The notes under the pieces: generated by a model | The model's input: only the letters and a program-made list of their open reading frames with translations | Databases searched by the model: none | Told to the model about the DNA's origin: nothing | Program-made: the position numbers and the translations under genes | In this document: piece after piece, positions 8,345 to 18,309 of the stretch | Layout: each line of letters opens with the position of its first letter | How positions within the stretch are numbered: position 1 is the stretch's first letter | Assembly (NCBI RefSeq): GCF_016584105.1 | Contig: NZ_NRSM01000028.1 | Coordinates: 1 to 48,677, forward strand | From: Ectothiorhodospira shaposhnikovii | GTDB lineage: Bacteria; Pseudomonadota; Gammaproteobacteria; Ectothiorhodospirales; Ectothiorhodospiraceae | Direction: 5' to 3' | Length of the DNA stretch: 48,677 nucleotides

Positions 8345-8378
8345 TTGACATGCAAGCCTTATAGTCCATATTAGGACT
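8345..8378 (+). promoter_or_regulatory. Promoter and palindrome upstream of the HDOD gene
   Basis: TTGACA at 8345-8350 is a perfect -35 box; CATATT at 8367-8372 is a plausible -10 after a 16-bp spacer. A palindrome AGTCC-N6-GGACT (8363-8378) covers the -10 box, the position of a repressor operator. It lies in the 134-bp gap shared with the DUF1631 gene, so it could control both. The regulator is unknown. Confidence 0.45.
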
Positions 8379-8423
8379 TTAAGACCAGTACACACTTCAA
8401 AAATTCACCGGGTGATCAGCAAC

Positions 8424-9305
8424 ATGGATAATCTTTCCGACGGGCGGTGCAACCTGGATGACGTGCTGAAGGACGTTTCCGGGCTGGCATCCCCTCCCGA
8501 GATCATCATTCGCCTGCGATTCGCCCTTGACACACCGGGCAGCTCCGCCAACTCGCTGGCAACCATCGTATCGCAGGATCCGAACCTGAGCGCCCAGATC
8601 CTGCGCCTGGCGAATTCCGCCCTGTACGGCCTGCCCCATCGAGTGGATACCGTCAGCCGCGCCATCTCCATCATCGGCACTCGCGCGCTATACAACCTGG
8701 CGCTGGCGATCACGGCCACGCATTCTTTCTCCCGTCTTCCCTGTGAACTTGTGAACATGGCCGTATTCTGGCGGCATAGCGTATTCACCGCGCTCATTGC
8801 CCAGGATCTGGCCCAGCGCTGCAACGTGTTGCACCCCGAACGCCTGTTCGTCGCAGGATTGCTCCACGATGTCGGCAGCCTGATCCTGTACCACCGCTAT
8901 CCCGATCAACTCAGGGACGCATTGCTTGCCACCCGAGGTCAGGAACCGCTTCTGGCAAGCCTTGAGCGTGAGATACTCGGTTTTGACCACGCCGATGCGG
9001 GAGGAGAACTATTGGGCAGATGGGGCCTGCCACCATCATTGCAGACCGCCATCAGGCTACACCATCGCCCCGAAATGGCATTACAGGCCGGGCTGGAAGC
9101 CACGCTGGTCTATCTGGCAGATTCGCTGAGCAACCGGACCGATCAAGGCTGCTTCAGTGAATTCGGCCCGAGGGAATCAACGATTCCCTCAGAGGTATGG
9201 GACCGGCTTGGACTGAGCAGCCAAGGCGCGGAGAGTTGCTGCGACAGCGCGAACCGGAGATTCACTGAAACACTCAGCGTGCTGATCCCCCAGGCCAGGC
9301 AGTAG
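8424..9305 (+). CDS. HDOD domain signalling protein
   Basis: The 293-residue protein consists of a single HDOD domain, a relative of HD-GYP phosphodiesterases used as an output or adaptor module. Visible features are SQDPNLSAQILRLANSALYG, RAISIIGTRALYNLALA and AGLLHDVGSLILY, followed by GELLGRWGLPPSLQTAIRLHH. HDOD domains generally lack a full metal site and act by binding partners. No receiver, GAF or GGDEF domain is attached. ATG at 8424 has GGTGA eight bases upstream; a GTG at 8412 is the alternative. It is transcribed away from the DUF1631 gene, so joint regulation is likely but unproven. Confidence 0.85.
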   Translation: MDNLSDGRCNLDDVLKDVSGLASPPEIIIRLRFALDTPGSSANSLATIVSQDPNLSAQILRLANSALYGLPHRVDTVSRAISIIGTRALYNLALAITATHSFSRLPCELVNMAVFWRHSVFTALIAQDLAQRCNVLHPERLFVAGLLHDVGSLILYHRYPDQLRDALLATRGQEPLLASLEREILGFDHADAGGELLGRWGLPPSLQTAIRLHHRPEMALQAGLEATLVYLADSLSNRTDQGCFSEFGPRESTIPSEVWDRLGLSSQGAESCCDSANRRFTETLSVLIPQARQ

Positions 9306-9317
9306 TAATATTCCCGC

Positions 9318-9605
9318 TCAGCGGACGGCAAAGCCTTCCTCGACCTCTCCGACGAAGTCTTCGCAAAGAACCTGCTCGACACTGGCCTTGGGTGGCCCCT
9401 CATGAAGCCAGGCAACGAGACGAGCCACCTGATCTTCAGGACCGGCAATCACCACCTCCACACGGCCGTCGGGCAGATTCAGGGCATATCCTCGCAACCC
9501 CATCGATAGCGCCTGATGCTGCGTGGACACCCGAAAATAGACACCCTGCACCTTGCCGGACACCCAGCAACGGCAGGCCACTTCATCATCCTGGTTGGCT
9601 GACAA
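9318..9605 (-). CDS. acyP: Acylphosphatase
   Basis: A 95-residue acylphosphatase, which hydrolyses carboxyl-phosphate bonds in metabolites such as acetyl phosphate and carbamoyl phosphate. The catalytic Arg (R25 in GKVQGVYFR) and Asn (N43 in GYALNLPDGRVEV) are both present, and the length is normal for the family. It lies convergent with the HDOD gene, 12 nt away, and downstream of a hairpin terminator that separates it from the LysM gene, so it probably has its own promoter in that short gap. Confidence 0.92.
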   Translation of the reverse strand: MSANQDDEVACRCWVSGKVQGVYFRVSTQHQALSMGLRGYALNLPDGRVEVVIAGPEDQVARLVAWLHEGPPKASVEQVLCEDFVGEVEEGFAVR

Positions 9606-9644
9606 GCAAGTAACCCCTCTGATTTTATTGAGCCCTTAAAGCGA

Positions 9645-9672
9645 GAAAGGGCCCGCGCAAGCGGGCCCTTTC
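9645..9672 (-). terminator. Strong hairpin terminator after the LysM gene
   Basis: A perfect inverted repeat with 12-bp arms (GAAAGGGCCCGC and its complement) encloses a GCAA tetraloop. On the minus strand it comes 30 nt after the LysM-protein stop and is followed by TCGCTTT. It should end that transcript before acyP. The hairpin is symmetric and could also act on the plus strand. Confidence 0.7.
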
Positions 9673-9701
9673 AATACTAGCAGTACATCAGCGCAACATG
9701 A

Positions 9702-10289
9702 TCAGCGCTTGGGGGCGAGACCGTACTGATCAAGATAACGCAGATCGGAGCGTTCAACGGGACCAACCGCCCAAGCACCGCGGGTGCGGGCATGATGCAC
9801 GGCAGCATCCACGTCGGCACTGGAGGGACGGAGTTCAATCTTGAGGCGCTGTCCGGGGAAGATCAGGTCCGCATCACGGATCTGGTCCACATTGGCCCGG
9901 TAGATCAGCGGCCACTGATAGGGATTGCCGTAGACGGAACTGCGACCGGAGATCTTCCAGAGGCTGTCGCCACGGACCACTTCATACGTCATGTAGGCAG
10001 GTTCCGCTGCTGGCGCGGGTGCCGGAGCGGGTGCCGGAGCGGGCGCGGGCGCCGGAGCCGGCTCAGGGGCGCGGGCGAACAGGTCGGGATCGCAGATTTC
10101 ATTGGCAGTCTCTCGACTCCAGTATCCGGTGCGAACGCATTCTCCGGATGCGGCGCTACGTGCGTAGGCCCCACTGCCGTCAACCACATAGGCAGTTCCG
10201 ACGGGAACCTCCGATACGTTGGCGCAGCCCGCCATAAGAGCCGCCGAGGCAAGGCCGGCCAGAAAGATCATTTTCTTTTTTGTATTCAC
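9702..10289 (-). CDS. LysM-domain lipoprotein
   Basis: The 195-residue protein is an outer-envelope lipoprotein that probably binds peptidoglycan. The start is a GTG at 10289 preceded by GGAG; it gives a signal peptide with lipobox LMAGC, lipidated at C22. Next come a short region with GECVRTGYWS and a second Cys (ICDPDLF), a Pro-Ala repeat of about 20 residues, and a LysM domain (TYEVVRGDSLWKISG ... LIFPGQRLKI). A C-terminal tail of about 40 residues follows. The Cys-containing ECVRTGYW segment is also seen ahead of OmpA domains in other proteobacterial lipoproteins. Upstream on the same strand is a DUF4398 lipoprotein; the two probably form an envelope pair. Confidence 0.82.
   Translation of the reverse strand: MNTKKKMIFLAGLASAALMAGCANVSEVPVGTAYVVDGSGAYARSAASGECVRTGYWSRETANEICDPDLFARAPEPAPAPAPAPAPAPAPAPAAEPAYMTYEVVRGDSLWKISGRSSVYGNPYQWPLIYRANVDQIRDADLIFPGQRLKIELRPSSADVDAAVHHARTRGAWAVGPVERSDLRYLDQYGLAPKR
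10015..10062. repeat. Hexameric repeat coding for Ala-Pro
   Basis: Eight hexamers of the type GCGGGT/GCCGGA run in tandem inside the LysM gene, and on the minus strand each codes for Ala-Pro. Two successive 12-bp units are identical. Changes in copy number would stay in frame, altering only linker length. Confidence 0.75.
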
Positions 10290-10417
10290 GGCTAGAGCTC
10301 CATTTGAGACCTGTGCGGGAGGTGGGCCCATTCAGGGCCTTTATGCTGATTTTATACGATCAATGGAGACATGGCGAATGGGGAACATGAAAACACGCCA
10401 TGCCCACGCCACGAACA

Positions 10418-11823
<1,406 letters not shown>

Positions 11824-11832
11824 TGGCTCCGC

Positions 11833-12528
11833 TCAGAGTTCGTCAAGAAATTGCTTGACAAACCGCACCGTCACCCGACGCCGGGTGGCAAGGGACTCCC
11901 TGTCCAGCTGATCCAGCAACGCAATCAGGGAAGGCAGGTCCCGGCGATAATGGCGAAGAAGATAATCACAGACCTCCGGAGTCAACTCGAAACCCCGCCT
12001 CAAGGCCCGCGCCATCAATGCCTCGCATTTGTGCGCGTCCGCCAGTACACGCAGCTGGAAGACCGGTCCCCACAACAGGCGTGAACGCAGATCCGGCAAC
12101 ACCACGGGCAAGAATTGAGGCGCGGTGCGTGATGCCATCAGCAAACGCCCACCCGAATCACGCACGCTGTTGATCAGGTTGAAAAGTGCCTGCTCCAGGT
12201 CAGGCTCCCATGGCATCCGGTCCAGGTCATCCAGCGCCACCAAATCCACCGCCTGCCAGCCTTCAAGCAGATCACACCCGGCCCTTGCGGTGATGGCCAT
12301 GGGCAGGTAGGCCACGCGACCACCCCATTCCGCCACATCATGACACGCCGCGTGCAGCAGGTGGGTCTTGCCCGCGCCGGATTCACCGAAAAGATACAGC
12401 TGACGTTCTCCCGTACCACGGGCCAACCCCCTCACCGCCTCGGGCACCAGGGCCTCTCTCCCTGGGTGAAAGGCTTCGAAATCCGTGCCGTCACGGAGGG
12501 TGACATCCAGAGTCAACTGACGTGCCAT
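11833..12528 (-). CDS. hda: Hda, regulatory inactivator of DnaA
   Basis: A 231-residue AAA+ protein that, with the DNA-loaded beta clamp, stimulates ATP hydrolysis by DnaA and so prevents over-initiation. The start ATG at 12528 puts a clamp-binding motif QLTLDV at residues 4-9. Walker A is GESGAGKT (48-55), Walker B VALDDLD, and the C-terminal helical lid has RVTVRFVKQFLDEL. No DnaA domain IV is present, as expected. The upstream neighbour on the same strand is a CDP-alcohol phosphatidyltransferase, the usual gammaproteobacterial context. Confidence 0.92.
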   Translation of the reverse strand: MARQLTLDVTLRDGTDFEAFHPGREALVPEAVRGLARGTGERQLYLFGESGAGKTHLLHAACHDVAEWGGRVAYLPMAITARAGCDLLEGWQAVDLVALDDLDRMPWEPDLEQALFNLINSVRDSGGRLLMASRTAPQFLPVVLPDLRSRLLWGPVFQLRVLADAHKCEALMARALRRGFELTPEVCDYLLRHYRRDLPSLIALLDQLDRESLATRRRVTVRFVKQFLDEL

Positions 12529-12565
12529 GTACCCCTCGGTGCCACTTCGGGAGGGTAAAACCGTT

Positions 12566-13123
12566 TCATGCGGTTGACCGCCAGTGAAGATAAGCCTTGC
12601 GGCCCCAGGCAAAGACATAAGCCAGACCGCTGCTCACGGTGGTGAAAAGCACCAGCATCAGCATACCGTGCAGATACCATTCGGGAAGTTCCAGCACACC
12701 GGCGTTGATGATCACCGACAGCACCAGCACGATCTGAAAGAAAGTGTTGGCCTTGCTGATGAAAAGCGGCTGCATTTCCAGGCTGCGGGTCACCGCACGG
12801 AAAGCCATGGCCCCCAGAACGATAACGCCATCACGCGCCAGCACCAGCACAACCAGCCACCAGGGAAGCAATCCGGTCCAGGCCACGGTGAAATAGGTGC
12901 CCACCATGAGAATCTTGTCCGCCAGGGGATCCAGGTACCCCCCGAGCCGGGTATACCACCCGTAGCGACGCACCAGCCAGCCATCCAGACCATCCGACAG
13001 GCCAGCGATCAGCAAGAGCCACAGGACCAGCACATACTGATGGGTGGCCAGCGCCCAGATGATGGGCCCAGTCAACACGATGCGCAGCAACGTGATGACA
13101 TTGGGCAACTGACGAAAACTCAC
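12566..13123 (-). CDS. CDP-alcohol phosphatidyltransferase
   Basis: A 185-residue membrane enzyme of the PgsA-like family, which joins a CDP-activated diacylglycerol to an alcohol such as glycerol-3-phosphate. The active-site motif is SDGLDGWLVRR followed by GGYLDPLADK; the metal-binding aspartates are D44, D47, D65 and D69. The usual Ala of DGxxAR is Val here. Several membrane helices follow. This locus copy beside hda is usually a second enzyme next to the canonical pgsA, so the substrate is left open. ATG overlaps the DUF2066 stop by 4 nt. Confidence 0.88.
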   Translation of the reverse strand: MSFRQLPNVITLLRIVLTGPIIWALATHQYVLVLWLLLIAGLSDGLDGWLVRRYGWYTRLGGYLDPLADKILMVGTYFTVAWTGLLPWWLVVLVLARDGVIVLGAMAFRAVTRSLEMQPLFISKANTFFQIVLVLSVIINAGVLELPEWYLHGMLMLVLFTTVSSGLAYVFAWGRKAYLHWRSTA

Positions 13124-14187
13124 CGCAGCAACCTGAAGCCGATGGTTTCAATCCCATCCACTGCCGTGGTCAAGGGATCCGGAACCAGCGTGGAGCCCAG
13201 CAGAGCGGCGCGCTCCAGGTCACGCCCACTGCCACGCACCTGAACCAGAAACAACGCACGATCCGGTTTCACCCCATGGGGACGCAAACGGGATACCGCA
13301 GCCATATCGGCAAGGTAGCTCTGCACTCGCAAATAATCCCCCAGGGATTCCACCCCAGTGACGCTGACCATGATCCCGCCTCGATCCGGCTGAATACCCG
13401 CGACAGTCAGGCGCCTTCCCAGGTAATCACCCAGCTGATGCATGACAGCGGCAATGGCGTCCGCCTGCGTCTCACCATCGCCCTGCCACTGCTCGGACTC
13501 GTCACCGCCAAACAGCTGCAACCGGGCCTGCCAGCGACTGCCTGAGGGCTGCACCCGGACAACCAGCACTCCGCCGGGGCCGTAGCGGCGGGATGCTTCC
13601 AGCAAGGGCTCATGAAATCCTCCCATCACATCGACCAGACTCACTCGCCCCTGGTCTTCAAGGTCCATCAGGGGGAACAGCAGGGTGATTCCACGCTCAC
13701 GGGCAACGCTTTCCAGCGAGGCTCTGGCGTCATGATCGTCACCTGCCGAGATCAGCCTGCGTTCCTGCCGGTCCTGAACACCCAGCCAAACCAGGAGGGC
13801 AGGACGCTCCCCGGACCAGACCGGCAAACCGGCATCCAGAAGCTGCTGCTCCACCGCACGGACATCGAAACGAACCCACAACAGGCTGGTGCCTTCGTCG
13901 GGCGCGTCAAGGTACCGATATTGCTGCACATGGCGCGGGGCCTGTTCCAGCAGGGAAACGACACGGGGATCACTGACAATGTCTCGATGCCCCGACAGTC
14001 GAACCACAACCTCGGCCAGGGCCTGACTGAACCCCTCCATGCGCTCGGGGCGGTCCCTGGAAGCTACCCTGACCTCGGCTTCACCCAGTGACATTCCTGT
14101 CTCCGCAACCCCAGACAAGGGAGCGGCCAGCAAGGCCGGCAGCAGGAACAACGTAGCAATCAAGCGAAACGAAACCAGTGTTCTCAT
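13120..14187 (-). CDS. DUF2066 family secreted protein
   Basis: A 355-residue protein with a signal peptide (hydrophobic core about residues 8-24, likely cleavage after GVA). The mature part matches DUF2066: AEVRVASRDRPERMEGFSQA, VVRLSGHRDIVSDPRVV and a periplasmic tail with several beta strands. Function is unknown. It is first of three genes with the phosphatidyltransferase and hda and is divergent from purM, an arrangement conserved in gammaproteobacteria. A start upstream of 14187 would remove the signal peptide and is unlikely. Confidence 0.85.
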   Translation of the reverse strand: MRTLVSFRLIATLFLLPALLAAPLSGVAETGMSLGEAEVRVASRDRPERMEGFSQALAEVVVRLSGHRDIVSDPRVVSLLEQAPRHVQQYRYLDAPDEGTSLLWVRFDVRAVEQQLLDAGLPVWSGERPALLVWLGVQDRQERRLISAGDDHDARASLESVARERGITLLFPLMDLEDQGRVSLVDVMGGFHEPLLEASRRYGPGGVLVVRVQPSGSRWQARLQLFGGDESEQWQGDGETQADAIAAVMHQLGDYLGRRLTVAGIQPDRGGIMVSVTGVESLGDYLRVQSYLADMAAVSRLRPHGVKPDRALFLVQVRGSGRDLERAALLGSTLVPDPLTTAVDGIETIGFRLLR

Positions 14188-14223
14188 AGGTCCGGTACTA
14201 GGGCTACAGGCATTGGACTGGTT

Positions 14224-14250
14224 AAAATAGCATAAATACCCCCCAGCCAA
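14224..14250 (-). promoter_or_regulatory. Candidate extended -10 promoter for the DUF2066-hda operon
   Basis: On the minus strand TGCTATTTT (14224-14232) is a possible extended -10 box, with TTGGCT (14245-14250) 15 bp upstream as a weak -35. It lies 36 bp before the DUF2066 start, in the divergent gap with purM. No Pur box was recognised. Confidence 0.3.
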
Positions 14251-14389
14251 GCGTGCGGGCAAAGCGGTTTTCCCCATTCCCTTGACTGACTTGAAGATGG
14301 CTTGCCCCGTACACCCTTTGGTAACATCAACGCCCTCTGGGGACAGCCCAAACATCGCATCATCCCTCCCACGCAAGGACAGACTTTCC

Positions 14390-15445
14390 ATGGTCCAGAA
14401 AAAGACTCCTCCCACCCAGGGCATCAGCTACCGTGATGCCGGTGTGGACATCGACGCGGGCAACGCCCTGGTGGAACGCATCAAGCCCCACGCGCAGCGC
14501 ACCCGCCGCCCCGGTGTCATGGCGGGCCTGGGCAGTTTCGGCGCCCTGTTCGAACTGCCCATCGCAGATTACAAGGAACCGGTACTGGTCTCCGGAACCG
14601 ACGGCGTGGGCACCAAGCTCAAGCTGGCCCAGCAGCTGGGCCGCCACGACACCATCGGCATCGACCTGGTGGGCATGTGCGTGAACGACATCATCGTCCA
14701 GGGCGCCGAACCCCTGTTCTTCCTCGACTACTACGCCACCGGCAGTCTGGATGTGGATACCGCCGCGGATGTGGTCAAGGGCATCGCCGACGGCTGCGCC
14801 GAGAGCGGCTGCGCCCTGGTGGGCGGCGAGACTGCGGAGATGCCCGGCATGTACGCACCCGGCGAATACGACCTGGCCGGCTTTGCCGTGGGCATTGTGG
14901 AGAAGGCCCGCATCATCGACGGCAGCCAGGTCAGCCCCGGTGACGTACTGCTGGGCCTGGCCTCCTCCGGCCCCCACTCCAACGGCTATTCCCTGATCCG
15001 GCGCCTGCTGGAGATCACCGGCGCGGACCTGGACAGCCCCTGCGGCGAGACCACCCTGGGCGATGCCCTGATGGCCCCCACCCGCATCTATGTCAAACCC
15101 CTGCTTGAGCTGCTGCGGCAACAGCCCGTCCATGCCCTGGCCCACATCACCGGCGGGGGCATTCTGGAGAACCTGCCCCGGGTGATGTCATCCGGCACCG
15201 TGGCCAAAGTGGACCCCCAGGCCTGGCCAAGACCCCCGGTATTCCAGTGGTTGCAACAGGCCGGCGGCATTGATGAGCGGGAGATGCTGCGCACCTTCAA
15301 CTGCGGCGTGGGCATGATCCTGGTGCTGCCGGAAACCGCCGTGGCCGCCACCGAGGCCCTGATGAGCCAGGCCGGTATCGACAGCTGGCGGCTGGGCAGC
15401 ATCGAGGCCGGTGAAGGCGAAGCCCGTGTGGAGCTGACCCGCTGA
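14390..15445 (+). CDS. purM: Phosphoribosylformylglycinamidine cyclo-ligase
   Basis: The 351-residue PurM catalyses the ATP-dependent ring closure that makes aminoimidazole ribonucleotide, fifth step of purine synthesis. It shows the dimer-forming [14 protein letters not shown] start, the ATP/substrate loop [38 protein letters not shown] and the C-terminal [14 protein letters not shown]. Length is normal. ATG at 14390 follows AAGGA. The stop overlaps the purN start by one base (TGATG), so the two purine enzymes are translationally coupled. Confidence 0.96.
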   Translation: MVQKKTPPTQGISYRDAGVDIDAGNALVERIKPHAQRTRRPGVMAGLGSFGALFELPIADYKEPVLVSGTDGVGTKLKLAQQLGRHDTIGIDLVGMCVNDIIVQGAEPLFFLDYYATGSLDVDTAADVVKGIADGCAESGCALVGGETAEMPGMYAPGEYDLAGFAVGIVEKARIIDGSQVSPGDVLLGLASSGPHSNGYSLIRRLLEITGADLDSPCGETTLGDALMAPTRIYVKPLLELLRQQPVHALAHITGGGILENLPRVMSSGTVAKVDPQAWPRPPVFQWLQQAGGIDEREMLRTFNCGVGMILVLPETAVAATEALMSQAGIDSWRLGSIEAGEGEARVELTR

Positions 15446-16125
15446 TGCGTCAGAGTCCTTCACCTGGGATCGTCGTCCTCATCTCCGGTTCCGGCACCAA
15501 CCTGCAGGCCCTTATCGATGCCGTCGCCAACGGGGATATCCACGGCGAAATCCGGGGGGTGATCAGCAACCGTCCCGAGGTGGCCGGGCTGGAACGGGCC
15601 CGTCGTGCCGGCATCCCGGCCCGGGTGATCAATCACCAGGACTTCTCCGACCGGGACACCTTCGATCAGGCGCTGATGGCGGCCATCGACCAGCATCAGC
15701 CTGATCTGGTGGTGCTCGCCGGCTTCATGCGCGTGCTCACCCCGGCATTCGTGGGGCACCATGAGGGGCGCCTGATCAATATCCATCCCTCCCTGTTGCC
15801 GGATTTCCGGGGTCTTCACACCCATGAACGCGCTTTGGAAGCCGGTGTCCAATTGCATGGTTGCAGCATCCACTTCGTCAATACCGAACTGGATGGCGGG
15901 CCGGTCATCCTGCAGGCAAGCGTTCCCGTGCTGCCCGATGACACCCCACAAACCCTGGCGGCGCGGGTACAGCAACAGGAACACCGGGCCTATCCCCGAG
16001 TGATTCAGTGGTTCTGCCAGGGTCGACTGACACTCCGCAACGGACAGGTATGGCTCGATGAAAAACCTCTGCAGGCACCCCTTCAATTTTCGGACCCGAT
16101 CACCCTCGCGGACAGTGCCTGCTGA
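15445..16125 (+). CDS. purN: Phosphoribosylglycinamide formyltransferase
   Basis: The 226-residue PurN transfers the formyl group of 10-formyltetrahydrofolate to glycinamide ribonucleotide. The phosphoribosyl-binding loop LISGSGTNLQAL, the catalytic block INIHPSLLP with its His, and the Asp in ELDGGPVI are all present. The C-terminus extends about 10-15 residues past the usual end (LADSAC). It is coupled to purM upstream; the next gene, DUF3108, starts 28 nt later, so all may be one operon. Confidence 0.96.
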   Translation: MRQSPSPGIVVLISGSGTNLQALIDAVANGDIHGEIRGVISNRPEVAGLERARRAGIPARVINHQDFSDRDTFDQALMAAIDQHQPDLVVLAGFMRVLTPAFVGHHEGRLINIHPSLLPDFRGLHTHERALEAGVQLHGCSIHFVNTELDGGPVILQASVPVLPDDTPQTLAARVQQQEHRAYPRVIQWFCQGRLTLRNGQVWLDEKPLQAPLQFSDPITLADSAC

Positions 16126-16153
16126 TACCCGAAGCAGGCGGTCACCTTACCGG

Positions 16154-16876
16154 ATGTTGATCGGTACCACGCTGGCAGTCCTGCTGCTGGGCATGGCCAT
16201 GCCGGCAACCCAGGCCCAGACCCTGCCCTTTGTCCCGCCCTCCTATACGGCGGAATACCGGGCGCAGAAGATGGGGCTGTCGGTGGTGGCCAGGATCACC
16301 CTCACCCGGGAAGGAGAGCGCCTGCGCTACCGGGCCCGGGTCAGGCCCACCGGTATGCTGTCCTGGGTACGCAACGACGAGATCATCGAGCAGAGCATCC
16401 TGCGCCTGACCCCCGCCGGGCTGCGCAGCGAGGAGTACCTCTACAGTCATACCGGCGCCAGCCGGGACCGGCGCACCGAGATCCGTTTCGACTGGGAAGC
16501 CCTCAAGGCCGGCGGCAGCCATAATGGCCGGGCCTTCGAGCTGGACATTCCCGACCGGGCCATCGACCGCTTCGCCCTTCAGCTCTCCATGATCCATGAC
16601 GTCTGGAGCGGACAGCGTGAATTCACGGAAACCATCGTCGAACGCAATCGCATCCGGACCTACGAATTCACGGTGGGAGAACCCGAAACCATCGACACCC
16701 CCATGGGCGCGGTGGAGGCCATCCCGGTCACCCGCTACAACGAGGAACGGGATACCACCGTCAGTACCTGGTTCGCGCCCCGCCTCAACTATCTGCCGGT
16801 CCGCCTGGAACAGCTGGAGGACGGCGAACGGCTGGTCCTGACCATCCAGTCGGTGGAATGGCATGACAGCCGCTGA
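16154..16876 (+). CDS. DUF3108 periplasmic protein
   Basis: A 240-residue protein with a signal peptide (LIGTTLAVLLLGMAMPATQA) and a beta-rich body. FVPPSYTAEYRAQKMGLSV and the later RTYEFTVGEPETIDTP and TWFAPRLNYLPVRLEQ blocks are typical of DUF3108, found in the periplasm of many proteobacteria, often behind purN. Function is unknown. The ribosome site before ATG 16154 is weak; a longer start would overlap purN. The last 14 nt overlap the following flavoprotein gene. Confidence 0.82.
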   Translation: MLIGTTLAVLLLGMAMPATQAQTLPFVPPSYTAEYRAQKMGLSVVARITLTREGERLRYRARVRPTGMLSWVRNDEIIEQSILRLTPAGLRSEEYLYSHTGASRDRRTEIRFDWEALKAGGSHNGRAFELDIPDRAIDRFALQLSMIHDVWSGQREFTETIVERNRIRTYEFTVGEPETIDTPMGAVEAIPVTRYNEERDTTVSTWFAPRLNYLPVRLEQLEDGERLVLTIQSVEWHDSR

Positions 16877-18287
16877 TCCGGTCCTGGACTGTGATCTGGC
16901 CGTCATCGGCTCCGGACCCGGCGGCTATCGGGCAGCGGTGCTGGGGGCCTTGCGGGGGTTGTCCGTCGTCATCATCGAAAAGGCCGACTGGGGTGGATGC
17001 TGCCTGAACCGGGGCTGCGTACCCAAGAAGGACTGGTATCACACCGCCCGCCTGATGGCGGCCCAGGCGCACTTTGCCGGGCGCGGCCTCGATGGGCAAC
17101 TGCGGGCGGACCTGGGCCGGGCCTGGGCGCATCAGCGCCGGGTGGTCGACGGCATCCGGACCCGCTATCTGGACTACCTGCACCACCTGAAGGTGACCCG
17201 GCTCGACGGCCATGCCCGCTTCCTGGACCCGCGACACCTGTCGGTGGAGCACCCCGACCGGCCGACCCGCCGGGTCCGGGCCGACCATGTCATCATCGCC
17301 ACCGGCGGACAGCCGGTGATACCGGCCCCGTTCGAGCCCATCCCCGACAAGGTGCTCACCACGGACATGCTGTTCGACGCTCCGCCGCCACCGGGCGAGC
17401 GGGTGGCGGTGATCGGCAGCGGCGTGGTGGCCACCGAGTTTGCCTATATTTTCAGTCAGTTGGGGAGACAGGTCACCTGGCTGGCCCGCTCCCCCATGCT
17501 GCGTCGCCTGCCCCTGAGCCGGCCGGCCCGGGACGCCCTGACCCAGGCCCTGGCACGGCAGGGACTGCATTTGCGCAGCGGGATCGGATTCGAGGCGATC
17601 ACGGTGACCGAAGACGACGTCCGGCTGCACCTGTCAGGGGATGAGACCCTCGCCGTGGACTGGGTTTGCCTGGGGACGGGACGCCGCCCCCATACCGAGG
17701 GACTGGCGCTGGAGCAGGCCGGGATTCGCACCGACGACCGGGGATTCATCCGCCGCAACGGGCAGCTGCAAACCGATGTCCCTCACATCTACGCCATTGG
17801 CGACGTGGCCTGTGAATGGATGACCGCCAATCATGCCTTGGCCGAGGCCACCGCCGTCATCGGCCACATCCGGGATGGGCAGGCACGACACCTGGACCCG
17901 CTGCGGGTGCCCATGGTGGTCTACAGCGCCCTGGAACTGGCCCGCCTGGGGATGGATGAAACCATGGCGGAAGACGCCGGACACGAACCGGCGGTGGGTT
18001 TTGCCGCCTTCGCGACGTCCCCCAGCGCCCTGGGCCAGGATGACACCGAAGGCTTTGTGCGCCTGATCGCGGACATGGACACCGGCGCCCTGCTGGGGGG
18101 CGAGATTCTGGGTGCCCAGGCCGGAGAATTGATCCACCTGCTGTCCCTGGCCCCGGACCGGGATACGGCCCTGGCCTGGATCGCCCGGGGGGCCTTCAAT
18201 CACCCCTCGCGGACGGAAGAGATACTCAATGCCGCCGAGACCCTGGCCGGAAAATGGGGGCTGGGCAACCAGGTATTCGGGCCGTAA
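16863..18287 (+). CDS. Pyridine nucleotide-disulfide oxidoreductase, lipoamide dehydrogenase-like
   Basis: A 474-residue FAD enzyme. It has the FAD Rossmann loop GSGPGG, the redox loop GGCCLNRGCVPKK with C47 and C52 as the likely disulfide, the NAD(P) loop VIGSGVVATEFAY, and IYAIGDVA for FAD. The dimer domain ends with FNHPSRTEE, supplying the His-Glu dyad. Compared with dihydrolipoyl dehydrogenase, the Thr before the first Cys is a third Cys (C46) and the Ser of GCxPSK is Lys. This fits class I flavoprotein reductases in general; lipoamide, mercuric or other disulfide substrate is not settled. No 2-oxoacid dehydrogenase genes are nearby. Confidence 0.85.
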   Translation: MTAADPVLDCDLAVIGSGPGGYRAAVLGALRGLSVVIIEKADWGGCCLNRGCVPKKDWYHTARLMAAQAHFAGRGLDGQLRADLGRAWAHQRRVVDGIRTRYLDYLHHLKVTRLDGHARFLDPRHLSVEHPDRPTRRVRADHVIIATGGQPVIPAPFEPIPDKVLTTDMLFDAPPPPGERVAVIGSGVVATEFAYIFSQLGRQVTWLARSPMLRRLPLSRPARDALTQALARQGLHLRSGIGFEAITVTEDDVRLHLSGDETLAVDWVCLGTGRRPHTEGLALEQAGIRTDDRGFIRRNGQLQTDVPHIYAIGDVACEWMTANHALAEATAVIGHIRDGQARHLDPLRVPMVVYSALELARLGMDETMAEDAGHEPAVGFAAFATSPSALGQDDTEGFVRLIADMDTGALLGGEILGAQAGELIHLLSLAPDRDTALAWIARGAFNHPSRTEEILNAAETLAGKWGLGNQVFGP

Positions 18288-18309
18288 GGCCCTCCCCTCA
18301 CGCTTGGGA

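Noticed and set aside
10015..10062. Phase-variation tract in the LysM gene
   Set aside because: The unit is six bases, so slippage keeps the frame and cannot switch the gene off.
14188..14389. PurR operator before purM
   Set aside because: No ACGCAAACG-type palindrome was found in the divergent gap.
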